IMG/VR virus record: IMGVR_UViG_3300035188_001379 | Coordinates: 120,466-184,465 of that record | From: a virus | DNA: 64,000 bases | Strand: one strand, 5' to 3' | Shown: piece after piece, positions 6,236 to 14,931 of the stretch | Position numbering within the stretch: position 1 is the first letter of the stretch | How the letters are laid out: every line of letters begins with the position of its first letter | Program-made: the position numbers and the translations under genes | The notes under the pieces: model-generated | Database searches by the model: none | Told to the model about the DNA's origin: nothing | What the model saw: the letters and a program-made list of their open reading frames with translations, nothing else

Positions 6236-6439
6236 ATGACAGCCACAAAAGAGCAGCAAAGGCTCCTAGACTTCTTGTGCGAGAAATATGATCTTGCCGA
6301 GAAAGCTGGAAATCAGATCAAGCAGCTAGAGATGATAGACCGTATCATTCTGTTTGATGAAGACCATCCTGGAATCATCTCTAAGGAGAAGCTTGAGAAA
6401 ATTAAACAGATTGGTGAAGAGATACTAAAAAACCTCTAG
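6236..6439 (+). CDS. Small helical hypothetical protein
   Basis: 67 residues, helical and charged (KEQQRLLDFLCEKYDLAEKAG). Possibly a distant relative of the 4767/5978 pair by size and character, but without the NPF motif. Preceded by a clear CA-rich leader (TTCAACCCAACCAACAAAC). Last gene before a terminator. Confidence 0.6.
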   Translation: MTATKEQQRLLDFLCEKYDLAEKAGNQIKQLEMIDRIILFDEDHPGIISKEKLEKIKQIGEEILKNL

Positions 6440-6451
6440 CCGCTCAGATGT

Positions 6452-6494
6452 AAACCCCGCCTCGATTCTGAGGTGGGTGGATCTTTTTTTTAGC
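6452..6494 (+). terminator. Rho-independent terminator closing the early block
   Basis: Stem CGCCTC/GAGGTG with loop GATTCT, then GGATC, T8 and AGC. The 170 nt between here and the next gene are AT-rich with a weak TATAAT at 6518-6523 and no gene. Confidence 0.8.
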
Positions 6495-6664
6495 TGTTAG
6501 GTTTAATTCTTGTTGTATATAATTACTCTAGCTTTAAGTGCGAAACTATATCCTGTGTTTTTTTGAATAGTATTTTTATTTAAAACAAATCAGTTTAAAT
6601 TTTGACGTACGTTTTACAAGCTATCCGAAAGTTTCCAGCTTAAATTATAAAGAAAAATAAAAAT

Positions 6665-7111
6665 ATGCCGGCAGAATCAAAAGCACAACAAAGACTAATG
6701 GGTATGGCGCTAGCAGCTAAAAGGGGTAAAGGAGAGTATAGCGATAAAGTAAAAGAGCTAGCTGATAGTATGAGTGAAAAGCAGCTTATGGAATACGCTA
6801 AAACTAAAATTTCAGACCTACCCGAAAAGAAAGCATTCATTCTAGGTTTTGTAAAAAAAGCCGAGGAATATAGCATATCTAAAAGCAATGCTCTCGAATT
6901 GCTGAAAGAGGCTGCCCCTGCTCTCAGAGCGCTGCAAGAAGTATTAGGTAGTTCTGCAGGGAGAGCACTTATGGAGGGAGTCGCCGATCCAACTAGAGCG
7001 GCTCTAGCAAGAGGTAAAGTTTCAGGACAAGATCTTATGCTAAGACGCAGGCTAGCTGATACTGCTAAAAAACTAAGAAGAAAGTTTAACACAGACCATA
7101 CGTCATTTTAA
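6665..7111 (+). CDS. DUF3008-like N-terminus with GFVKKA motif
   Basis: 148 residues. The first about 50 residues begin MPAESKAQQRLMGMA, like the DUF3008 family (short phage and bacterial proteins starting MPxKSxAQ), whose function is unknown. At about residues 59-82 it carries the local motif GFVKKA..Y.IS...ALELLKEA, which recurs in five places across the next 16 kb. It opens the block of delivered or virion-type proteins. No Shine-Dalgarno sequence; the leader is A-rich. Confidence 0.7.
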   Translation: MPAESKAQQRLMGMALAAKRGKGEYSDKVKELADSMSEKQLMEYAKTKISDLPEKKAFILGFVKKAEEYSISKSNALELLKEAAPALRALQEVLGSSAGRALMEGVADPTRAALARGKVSGQDLMLRRRLADTAKKLRRKFNTDHTSF

Positions 7112-7129
7112 TTATAGGCTAGCCTGCGC

Positions 7130-9238
7130 ATGAACTACAACACACCTATTAGAGACGTTTCAAACCCTGTGATTAACGCAGGGCTTGAAGCTTTATTTGG
7201 CAAGAATCTTATTCCTTCAAGGCTTGAAGGAGAAGACATGATAGACGCTCTTAATAGGCGAGATCGTACACTAGCTTTTAGAGAGAGTGCTGCAAACAAT
7301 TTTGCAGATAATCCAATTGTTAGCCGCCTAGGTGAAAAAGGGTCTAAAGCCTTGGGTAAAATGGACGCACTCTCCGGGGGCAAGCTCAGCGGTTTCTTGA
7401 GTCCTATGCTTGGCGGTAACACATATAAGGCTACAGAAAATGTGCATAACATGCTGCACAATCCTGCAGCTATGAGTGCTTTTGGTGGAGGAAATCACAA
7501 TTCCGAGAATATTATGAAGGCATTACACAAGAACTTCTATAAGCATGCCGAGAATGCTTCTTTAGCGGGTAGCTATATTAATCAGAACATAGGAGAGCTA
7601 CCAACCATCAAAGAACCGGAGAGTATTTCTTTTACACCTGTAGACAATGGTAAGAAAGTAGGGATGGGCTCAGGCTCTAGCACTTTTGCTGGAAAAACAC
7701 CAGTACAACATGCTGAGCACTATCCTAGTCGCAGTGCAGATAAAGCTATCCCAAGAAAGTCTGGTAAAGCCACAATCTCAAAAATACCTATGGGACGTAT
7801 GCCTGCAGCTATGAGTAAAATGGCTCTAGATGATAAGAGTGACACACACACCTATAGAATGGAAGGTAACGTGCAAGGAGTAGGTTTGCGTAAAGCTCTA
7901 CATAAAATACTTGAGGAAAATAGACTCAATGGGCTTGCTGTGAACTATCCAGAAACAAACGAGGTATATGCTACCATACAAGGAAGGAAAAAGAGGATAG
8001 ATCAGATTCTTGATGAGCTTAAGGCCCGTCTGGCGGTGAGAGAAAAAAAGCCTCTGGCTTACGGAACAGACTATAGCATCGAGCACGCTCCAGCCATGAA
8101 GGAAAGGATGCGTAGGGTTGTATTTACTCCAAAAGATATAGAGGTGTTTGAGCAAAACAATCCTGAGCTCGATAAATTCAAAACAGTAGATCTAGAGAAT
8201 AAACTCAAATATTTTGAAGACCGCTATAGGCTACATAGAGACGCTCGAGGGAAGTTGAGAGGCAGTCTGCCCAATAAAGCCATAGACCAGTTGTTTAATG
8301 GTGCTCCTGTGTATCACAGACAGGTATTAGCGCGTAACGAGAATAACGAGAAAGCTGCGTTCTTTACAGGCTTTCTCAAAAGAGCTGCAGAACATGGCTT
8401 TAGCCGCGAGGACACTGTAAAGCTTGCTGCTACATATAAAGAAGCAGTGGCACTTTCAGGAATAGGGAAAGCTTTCGGCACAAAAATGATGCCAAAAATA
8501 TTTAACATGGCTCGCGGAGCTTTTGGCAGTCTTCGTTCACTAGGTTCTAGTGTACCTGAGGGGCCTCTACACACTGAAAGAAATGCAGCGTTAGAAGCGG
8601 GAAACAAGTTTATTGAAAACTTCAAACCTGAAGGTTTTCGTATGTACGCAGGTCGAGTAAAAACACCTGAGAGTCTTGCTGGGCATGGAGGAGGGGTTAC
8701 AAACGACTTGCTAGGTATTAGAATGAGGCCTAGCAAGGGAGGCTATACTCAGGAAAGCGCAGACAACCTTGTAAATCAATTAAGACAGGCAGGGGTAAAT
8801 GTAAGTGGGCAGAAAAAACTTGTAAGACCTGGGTATCACGGCTGGAACATAAAAGGAACATTGCCTCACGCTACTGGGGATGTACCTATCGAAGTGCAGA
8901 TGACTCCGAGAAGAATGCAGGGCATATTTGCAGCGAACCATGCGTATGTATACAAGCCAGAAACATCTGGAGTCTCTCCAGCGGTATCAAAGGGCATCTA
9001 TGACCCAGCATTAAACTATGTGACAAACGTGCTTTCACCGATGAGTAGCCCAGCCAAGAGAATAGGTTATGGTGCTGCCGGGGTAGGTGCGCTAGGTACA
9101 ATGGGCGGTGTTGGCTATAACGCTGTAAAAGGACCAAATAACGCAGCGCAAAACAATGGAGAAGCCTTCAATAGTCAGGCTATATATGATAGAGTTCAGA
9201 CTAGTCCCGCTAGCTATCTAGCTCAGCAAACAAGATAA
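7130..9238 (+). CDS. Polyvalent virion-type protein: acylphosphatase plus RelA/SpoT-like domains
   Basis: 702 residues. Residues about 240-300 match acylphosphatase: EGNVQGVGLRKAL contains the phosphate-binding VQGVGxR loop and arginine, and VNYPETNEV holds the partner asparagine position. Near residues 410-438 is the GFLKRA..HGFS motif. Residues about 505-605 resemble the RelA/SpoT nucleotidyltransferase core: GRVKTPESL, NDLLGIRM, then IEVQMTPRRM and HAYVYK, aligned with KS.eS, D..GiR and EvQiRT..M. The Q-x-R of that last motif is altered, so pppGpp-type activity may be changed or lost. The end is glycine-rich (residues about 640-670). Multi-domain enzyme fusions of this kind fit phage polyvalent proteins injected with DNA. 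Confidence 0.75.
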   Translation: MNYNTPIRDVSNPVINAGLEALFGKNLIPSRLEGEDMIDALNRRDRTLAFRESAANNFADNPIVSRLGEKGSKALGKMDALSGGKLSGFLSPMLGGNTYKATENVHNMLHNPAAMSAFGGGNHNSENIMKALHKNFYKHAENASLAGSYINQNIGELPTIKEPESISFTPVDNGKKVGMGSGSSTFAGKTPVQHAEHYPSRSADKAIPRKSGKATISKIPMGRMPAAMSKMALDDKSDTHTYRMEGNVQGVGLRKALHKILEENRLNGLAVNYPETNEVYATIQGRKKRIDQILDELKARLAVREKKPLAYGTDYSIEHAPAMKERMRRVVFTPKDIEVFEQNNPELDKFKTVDLENKLKYFEDRYRLHRDARGKLRGSLPNKAIDQLFNGAPVYHRQVLARNENNEKAAFFTGFLKRAAEHGFSREDTVKLAATYKEAVALSGIGKAFGTKMMPKIFNMARGAFGSLRSLGSSVPEGPLHTERNAALEAGNKFIENFKPEGFRMYAGRVKTPESLAGHGGGVTNDLLGIRMRPSKGGYTQESADNLVNQLRQAGVNVSGQKKLVRPGYHGWNIKGTLPHATGDVPIEVQMTPRRMQGIFAANHAYVYKPETSGVSPAVSKGIYDPALNYVTNVLSPMSSPAKRIGYGAAGVGALGTMGGVGYNAVKGPNNAAQNNGEAFNSQAIYDRVQTSPASYLAQQTR

Positions 9239-9245
9239 TTTAAGC

Positions 9246-12200
9246 ATGAATAAAATTGGAGATAACGCAGAAGCCTCAGCACAACCGTTTGCAGGTAGAA
9301 CTCAGCCGTTTGCTAATAGTGAGATATCTGCAGAAAGCGCAGCAATAAACACGAATAGGAGCATTCAGCCGGGTACAGGGGCCATAGCTGACTCTGCTCC
9401 TAGTGTTTCTTCTAGAAGTTTAAAAAAAACTCCAGGAGTTAACACTAATATCACAACTCCTCCGCCTAGAATTCCTGAAGCTCAACAAAAAGCCTCTCCT
9501 GCTGGCGCTGTGGGTGCCGCTGGAGGAGTTGTGTCTGCTTTTGGCAGACGAGGAGGTGTAATAGGTGCTGCAACTAATCTTGCTTCTGAAGATGTGCCTG
9601 GCGCTGTATCTAACGTAGCAAGAGCTGTGAGCCCAAAATTGAATGTATTTTCTAGAGCATTAGACGCAGGCAAAAAACTGATTAAAGGCAATCCTGTAGG
9701 TGCAGGACTTGAGATGGCAGGAGCTGTAGTGCCTGTTGTGCCTGATCTAATAAATACAGGAAAAGATTTCATAAATCAGATCGACGAGCAAGCAGAACAG
9801 AATAGGCAATTTAATAAGAGAAACAGAGAGGTGCGTGGAAGTCTAGAGGCGCGTAATACTGGGATAGCTGATGTGGACGGCAATATCTTTGTGAACACCA
9901 ATGACGCTGTGCTTCTAGATAAATTAGGCTTTGAGGTTGCAGATTACGATCTGCTGGAGAAGACGAGCGAGGTGCTAGACCTATACTCGTATATCGAGAA
10001 AGTGGCAGAAGTTCCTAGAGAAGTAGCTAAGCTCATAGACGAAGGCAAAGCGTTCAGTGCTGAGTATCTTAAGGAAATGGAGTATAACGTACCAAAAGGC
10101 TACGAAGTAAAAGGTGACCTATGTTGTCCTTCTGAGAAGACTGAAAAGGAGAAAAAGCGTCTCTCTGAGAAGACTGCTTCAATTCAAAAACAAGCTGTAA
10201 ACTTTGGGCAGATAGCAAAGGCTATAGGTGCAGGTGTAAACAAAATTGCTCCAACTGTGGCAAATGCAGTGCACAGTGCTGCTCCTGCTGCTGCAAAACA
10301 AAAAGCAATTGTTAAGCAATTTCAAGACCCATCTAAAATAGGATTTAAAAGCGTATATCCTACCGAGCCAGTTATGCCTGCAGGCACAAATCCAAAAAAG
10401 TGGAGAGCAGATGTAGCTGAGGGGATGCAGCAACACCAAACTCTAAGCAGAATAAGACAAGACTCTTCTGGACACCAAGCCGCTTTTAGTTTCAATGCTC
10501 CGAATTCGTCGGGGGTAGATGAATTGCATAATGTCTGGGTGCATCCTGAAATGATACATACAAATCAGCAAGGTAAAGGGCTTGCAGCTCATGACAGACA
10601 GCTTGTCAATGCACTCATTGAGAACACTCAAACGGGGCAGAAATGGGCACAGCCAATGTACAGGTCTACCGGCACGAATAGTGAGCATACAGTAGGACAG
10701 TGGCTACCAACCAGAGGATTTGGTGCACCTAGTGAAGACTGGGTTAACGCAGTAAAAACAAAAATAAATCCAGAATTTGAAATGCCTCAACCGGTACCTG
10801 GAGTTTTACCGCAATTTGTAGGACCCAGCAATCAAGGGCCAGGAGGATTAAAAGGGCCAGGTTGGCTTGGTAAATATCAATTTAATCCTAGCACACAACA
10901 GTGGATGGTGCATGACAAAACAGACGCAGGAGTTAACGCTCTTATGCCTGTATATCAAAGATTGCGTGAAGCAATGGGAGAGTATATGGGAAATATTGGG
11001 CTAGCTAAGCAAGGATCTGAGAAGTCTGCTTCTGAAAGTAAGCCTGGGCTATGGGCAAATATTCATGCAAAGAGAAAGCGTGGAGAGAAAGCTGCTAAAC
11101 CTGGAGATGAGGATTACCCAGATAAGAAGCAATGGGATAAATTGAGTAAAAAAGGAGAAGCCGATCCAGAACAGTCTATATTGATCTCAGGTCACAGTGG
11201 TGCAGGAAAGAGTACGCTCGCGAAAGAACTATCTAAATTACTAGATATGAATCTACGTAGGGTAGATGCACACAAAGGATTTAGTGACTATGTTAAAAAA
11301 GACCACGAACACTGGGAAAAGTCATTGTCTGCTGGAACAAAAGAGTACGAGAGGTTTAATAAAATTATAAATAACGCTAATAGACACGTGCTGAGAAATG
11401 CTCCAGAGGCTTCAATTATCGAAGGCACTCAACTAGGTCATCTTTCTCCAGAAGAACTCAGCAAGTTCAAGGCACACATTCTGGTAGGAGGTACTCCAGA
11501 ACAGTCTATAATGCAAAGAATAGCTAGAAGCGCAAAAAAGAAAGGTGTCGAGTTCTCTCCAGAAGAAATTGAAGCTAGGAGAATAAAGGCAAAGAAAGTG
11601 GTAGACTTCTGGGAGCCTGGTATTGAAAAGTTCAGAAAGCTGCCAGGGACGCTGCAATATAATCACACAGAGCATGAGGTGGAGCCTTTGGTAGAACAAC
11701 TGCGTGCACTAATGAGCAAGCAGGCAGCATCTGCAGCATGGCAGCGCAGTGAAGGCAAGAATCCTGAAGGTGGATTAAACGCTAAGGGCAGGGCTAGCTA
11801 TAAGAAGCAAACAGGAGGCACCCTCAAAGCTCCAGTAACAGAGAGTAACCCGTCTGGTGAAAGGGCTAAGCGTCAGAATAGCTTCTGTAGTCGCATGTGT
11901 GGAATGAAGAGTAAGAACACGGGCAGCAAGGCTCAGAGCGATCCAGATAGCCGCATCAACAAATCGTTACGTAAGTGGAACTGTAAGTGTGGCGAAGATC
12001 ACAGTTCATTGTTCGAGAAAATAGCCTGTAACTTTAAAGAAGCTAAGAGTAGGTGCTGGGAAGGCTATGAGCCTGTTCCTGGTAAAGATCCTTATAGTGA
12101 AGACAGTTGCAGACCTAAGGGCAAAAAGAAAAAGATAGAAAAGAATGCCTCTACCGCTTGGAAAAAGAGACTTCGCACAGGTAAGCTGAGCGTCGATGGA

Positions 12201-13172
12201 GTTAACGCGATACTGCGAAGTAGTGGGCTGAGTTCAACTATGTCGCCTGAAAGTTGGCACAAGAGTCTTTCCGATCCTAGGTATTCTAAGGGAATACTGT
12301 ATGGGCATAGAGAGAGAGGAAAATCGGAAAATGTATTTAATCGTAAATATACCGTGCAACCTTTTAGTGAACAAGAACATTTGGATCGTCTTGCGCGAAC
12401 CAACTTAGGCTCTCTAGCTAGGGAGGCGGCATGGAGGCATCCGGATAGTATATATCCCTACTATAAAGCTCATATGATGGATACTCGTGCAGGACAGGAT
12501 GCTCAAGCAGTAAAAGAAACAATTAATGAACTATCGTATGATTCTAAGCAAAAGCGTTATATGCGAATTCTTCAAAAAATGTACGATAAAAGAGAGAAAA
12601 TGCCCACTAGCCGTAAAAAATTTTTAAGCGATTCTTCTGACTACCCTAGAGAAAACTGGCGCGGCATGTCTCTACAGCAAGCAAACGACTTGCTCGACAG
12701 TGCTGGGCAAACTGGGAATCATGGTCCGCAGGCAGTTCCAGACTTAAATACGATTGCTGGTCCTGTGGGTGTAGGGCAGCCAATCACCAGGCATGAGATT
12801 TCTCATCTAGTGGATCGTAATATGCCACAAGCTCAACGGCTAGCTGTTTTGAAAGAACTGCACCAAACACTTAAAAGAAATCCTGAAGTTATGCGAGGTA
12901 TACTTAGATATAAAGATCCGACCAAGGCTATATCTGAGTCTTTTGCGCAATTGATAGGTAGCAGAGGCAATTCAAATTCAGCGAAAAGGTTTATTGACTC
13001 ATATGTTGACGCTGCAAAAAATTCAAAAATATGGGATATGCAGCAAATACTTCCTAAATTACTTGAACGTGATCCTTCTGGGCGAGACGCTGCCGTTGTT
13101 TCTCAGTTGATAAGAAGATACGGCCTTAGGTTACCTGATTACGCGCGACACCAAGGCGCTCTACCTCTATGA
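9246..13172 (+). CDS. Giant polyvalent protein: GNAT-like, P-loop kinase, DUF6321, zincin
   Basis: 1308 residues with at least four modules. Residues 1-200 are low-complexity with alanine/glycine-rich hydrophobic stretches. At about 420-500 is a GNAT-like segment (VWVHPE, then QQGKGLAAHDRQL and RGFG). At about 645-800 is a P-loop kinase-like domain with Walker A GHSGAGKST at 648-656. At about 830-912 is DUF6321 (GLNAKGRASYKKQ, LKAPVTESNPSG, DPDSRINKSLRKWNC). A cysteine motif CWEGYEPVPGK lies near 937. The C-terminus is a zincin with HEISH at about 1183-1187, strongly similar to the gene at 20495. The stop overlaps the next start. Probably virion-packaged and delivered, by analogy with phage polyvalent proteins. 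Confidence 0.75.
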   Translation: MNKIGDNAEASAQPFAGRTQPFANSEISAESAAINTNRSIQPGTGAIADSAPSVSSRSLKKTPGVNTNITTPPPRIPEAQQKASPAGAVGAAGGVVSAFGRRGGVIGAATNLASEDVPGAVSNVARAVSPKLNVFSRALDAGKKLIKGNPVGAGLEMAGAVVPVVPDLINTGKDFINQIDEQAEQNRQFNKRNREVRGSLEARNTGIADVDGNIFVNTNDAVLLDKLGFEVADYDLLEKTSEVLDLYSYIEKVAEVPREVAKLIDEGKAFSAEYLKEMEYNVPKGYEVKGDLCCPSEKTEKEKKRLSEKTASIQKQAVNFGQIAKAIGAGVNKIAPTVANAVHSAAPAAAKQKAIVKQFQDPSKIGFKSVYPTEPVMPAGTNPKKWRADVAEGMQQHQTLSRIRQDSSGHQAAFSFNAPNSSGVDELHNVWVHPEMIHTNQQGKGLAAHDRQLVNALIENTQTGQKWAQPMYRSTGTNSEHTVGQWLPTRGFGAPSEDWVNAVKTKINPEFEMPQPVPGVLPQFVGPSNQGPGGLKGPGWLGKYQFNPSTQQWMVHDKTDAGVNALMPVYQRLREAMGEYMGNIGLAKQGSEKSASESKPGLWANIHAKRKRGEKAAKPGDEDYPDKKQWDKLSKKGEADPEQSILISGHSGAGKSTLAKELSKLLDMNLRRVDAHKGFSDYVKKDHEHWEKSLSAGTKEYERFNKIINNANRHVLRNAPEASIIEGTQLGHLSPEELSKFKAHILVGGTPEQSIMQRIARSAKKKGVEFSPEEIEARRIKAKKVVDFWEPGIEKFRKLPGTLQYNHTEHEVEPLVEQLRALMSKQAASAAWQRSEGKNPEGGLNAKGRASYKKQTGGTLKAPVTESNPSGERAKRQNSFCSRMCGMKSKNTGSKAQSDPDSRINKSLRKWNCKCGEDHSSLFEKIACNFKEAKSRCWEGYEPVPGKDPYSEDSCRPKGKKKKIEKNASTAWKKRLRTGKLSVDGVNAILRSSGLSSTMSPESWHKSLSDPRYSKGILYGHRERGKSENVFNRKYTVQPFSEQEHLDRLARTNLGSLAREAAWRHPDSIYPYYKAHMMDTRAGQDAQAVKETINELSYDSKQKRYMRILQKMYDKREKMPTSRKKFLSDSSDYPRENWRGMSLQQANDLLDSAGQTGNHGPQAVPDLNTIAGPVGVGQPITRHEISHLVDRNMPQAQRLAVLKELHQTLKRNPEVMRGILRYKDPTKAISESFAQLIGSRGNSNSAKRFIDSYVDAAKNSKIWDMQQILPKLLERDPSGRDAAVVSQLIRRYGLRLPDYARHQGALPL

Positions 13173-13528
13173 ATCAAGGAGATCTAAGCGGACTGAAACA
13201 GTATGGGATAGATGTAGGCCTTTTAATCAGCGGGCTGTTTGGGGCTATCCTTTTAACTAGCAAGGGAAGCGCTATGAATCTTACTCGTACTGTGAGCAGC
13301 CTTGTAGGAGGAGCAGCTAGTGCAAACTATATTACACCTATCGTTGTTAATATGGCCAAGCTAGACGATACACACTACCATTATGGTATAGCATTTCTAT
13401 TGGGTTTTCTTGGATTAAAAGGTATAGAATATTTTAGCAGCAAGCTAATTCCTGAAGTTGCTCACGAACCAGAGCCTGTGCGCGCTAGACCAAGAAAAAG
13501 AAAACCCGCAACAAGAAGAAGAAAATGA
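13169..13528 (+). CDS. Small membrane protein, possible holin
   Basis: 119 residues. Two to three hydrophobic helices (about residues 13-30, 40-60 and 72-92) precede a basic tail (PRKRKPATRRRK). The size, topology and charged tail resemble phage holins, and it lies 5' of a second membrane protein and a membrane-anchored protease with 4-nt overlaps. No specific holin family is recognised, so a structural membrane role remains possible. Confidence 0.55.
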   Translation: MNQGDLSGLKQYGIDVGLLISGLFGAILLTSKGSAMNLTRTVSSLVGGAASANYITPIVVNMAKLDDTHYHYGIAFLLGFLGLKGIEYFSSKLIPEVAHEPEPVRARPRKRKPATRRRK

Positions 13529-13896
13529 CTACACCAGCAGTAATCAATGCAGTTGCAAATTGCACTACCGCTTTCTCAGCTCTAGCGCTACTTATTCATA
13601 TTTTTGGAGACCCTGACAACAGTGTATGGGACAACAATATCAAAGCATGGTTAGCCAAGTCAGGCTTATCCGTAGTTGTCTGTGGAGCTATAGCGAATGT
13701 GCTCACCCTAAGCTCTCCAGCAACATCAGAGATAGTACTCAACTGCGGCATGAGTCTTACATTTTTCTGGCTTAGTTGGTGGCAGTGGGAGATGTTTAAA
13801 GAGATGCAGCGAGAGAGCGAGCGTAAAAGAATTGCTAGAAATAAAAGAAATACAGTTAAAAAACAAACAAAGCGTAAACCAGCAAAAACAGTATGA
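13525..13896 (+). CDS. Small membrane protein with basic tail
   Basis: 123 residues with three probable transmembrane segments (about residues 12-28, 45-65 and 70-88) and a strongly basic C-terminal tail. Overlaps both neighbours by 4 nt, indicating coupled translation with the putative holin and the papain-like protease. Function unknown; could be a second holin or antiholin. Confidence 0.55.
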   Translation: MTTPAVINAVANCTTAFSALALLIHIFGDPDNSVWDNNIKAWLAKSGLSVVVCGAIANVLTLSSPATSEIVLNCGMSLTFFWLSWWQWEMFKEMQRESERKRIARNKRNTVKKQTKRKPAKTV

Positions 13897-14927
13897 ATCT
13901 AGAAGATTTTAAAAACGGATGTAACAAGCAAAAAGAAGACTCTAGAGACAGAGTCTATAAGCCAAAGATCGTTCATTGGACGCATCTCAATGATATAGAT
14001 CTTCGGAAAGATTGCAGCGCACCTAGAGCTCAAGGAAACATTGGTTCGTGTACTGCTTTTGCTGCCACAAGCATGTTTGATTTTGTGAGAAGGAAAAACA
14101 GCATGGTGAGCTGGCAGCCTAGTCCTCTTTTCACATACTACGCCACACGAAAAGCAGTAGATCCTGTACTAACAGATTCTGGAGCAACTGTACGAGACGC
14201 TCTTAAAAGTGCCGCAAGAGATGGAGTAAGTATGGAGCGGGTATGGCCATATATCGTTGAGAAGTATAACGAGCATCCGCCAGAAGAGGCGTGGAATATT
14301 GCAGAAAAGCATCAGGCTCTCGAGTATCTAAAGCTCAATGACTTTGATAAGAGCGAATGGCTTAACTGTCTCCATGAGGGATATCCTTTTATATTTGGAT
14401 TAAACCTATATGCGTCTTTCTTTGATCCTTTCATGCAGCTTCTTGGAGGATTCATGCTAGATCCTGATAGAGAAAATGAAAAGCTTGTGGGCGCACACTG
14501 CATGATGGCTGTTGGTTATATTAAGAACTACAATAATAAAGAGTATCTCATAGTTCAGAACAGCTGGGGCACTGGTTGGGGAGACGGTGGTTATTGCTAT
14601 ATTCCACTAAGCTATATCATGACTAACGATAGCTTTGATTTCTGGACAATTAGACTTACAGAAACTAGCGACGAGTACGCTAGCGATCCTATCGAAGAGC
14701 CTAAGCCAGAACCAAAGCCTGAGCCAGTTCCTGAGCCTGCGGTAGAACCTCCTGCTCCTGAACCTGAACCTATAGTAGAACCTCCCTCTCCTGTTGTAGA
14801 GCCTGTTGTAGAGCCTGTCGCACCGGCCCCGGCGGTAGAAGTAGTGGAAGCTAAGCGCAAAAACCTACCATTCTATATAGTAATGGCTATAGGTGTGCTA
14901 CTCTTACTTGTTTTTATTTTTGGATAA
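13893..14927 (+). CDS. Membrane-anchored papain-like cysteine protease (C1A)
   Basis: 344 residues. The papain fold is clear: oxyanion-hole glutamine and nucleophile in QGNIGSCTAFA (Q47, C53), catalytic histidine in GAHCMMAVGY (about H201) and asparagine in QNSWGTGWGDGGY (about N223). There is no obvious propeptide. A proline/glutamate repeat linker (about residues 269-318) leads to a C-terminal membrane anchor (about 323-343). A protease tethered by a rigid PE linker and a tail anchor is unusual for phages. Coupled to two small membrane genes, it could act in lysis, virion maturation or entry. Confidence 0.88.
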   Translation: MNLEDFKNGCNKQKEDSRDRVYKPKIVHWTHLNDIDLRKDCSAPRAQGNIGSCTAFAATSMFDFVRRKNSMVSWQPSPLFTYYATRKAVDPVLTDSGATVRDALKSAARDGVSMERVWPYIVEKYNEHPPEEAWNIAEKHQALEYLKLNDFDKSEWLNCLHEGYPFIFGLNLYASFFDPFMQLLGGFMLDPDRENEKLVGAHCMMAVGYIKNYNNKEYLIVQNSWGTGWGDGGYCYIPLSYIMTNDSFDFWTIRLTETSDEYASDPIEEPKPEPKPEPVPEPAVEPPAPEPEPIVEPPSPVVEPVVEPVAPAPAVEVVEAKRKNLPFYIVMAIGVLLLLVFIFG

Positions 14928-14931
14928 ATCT

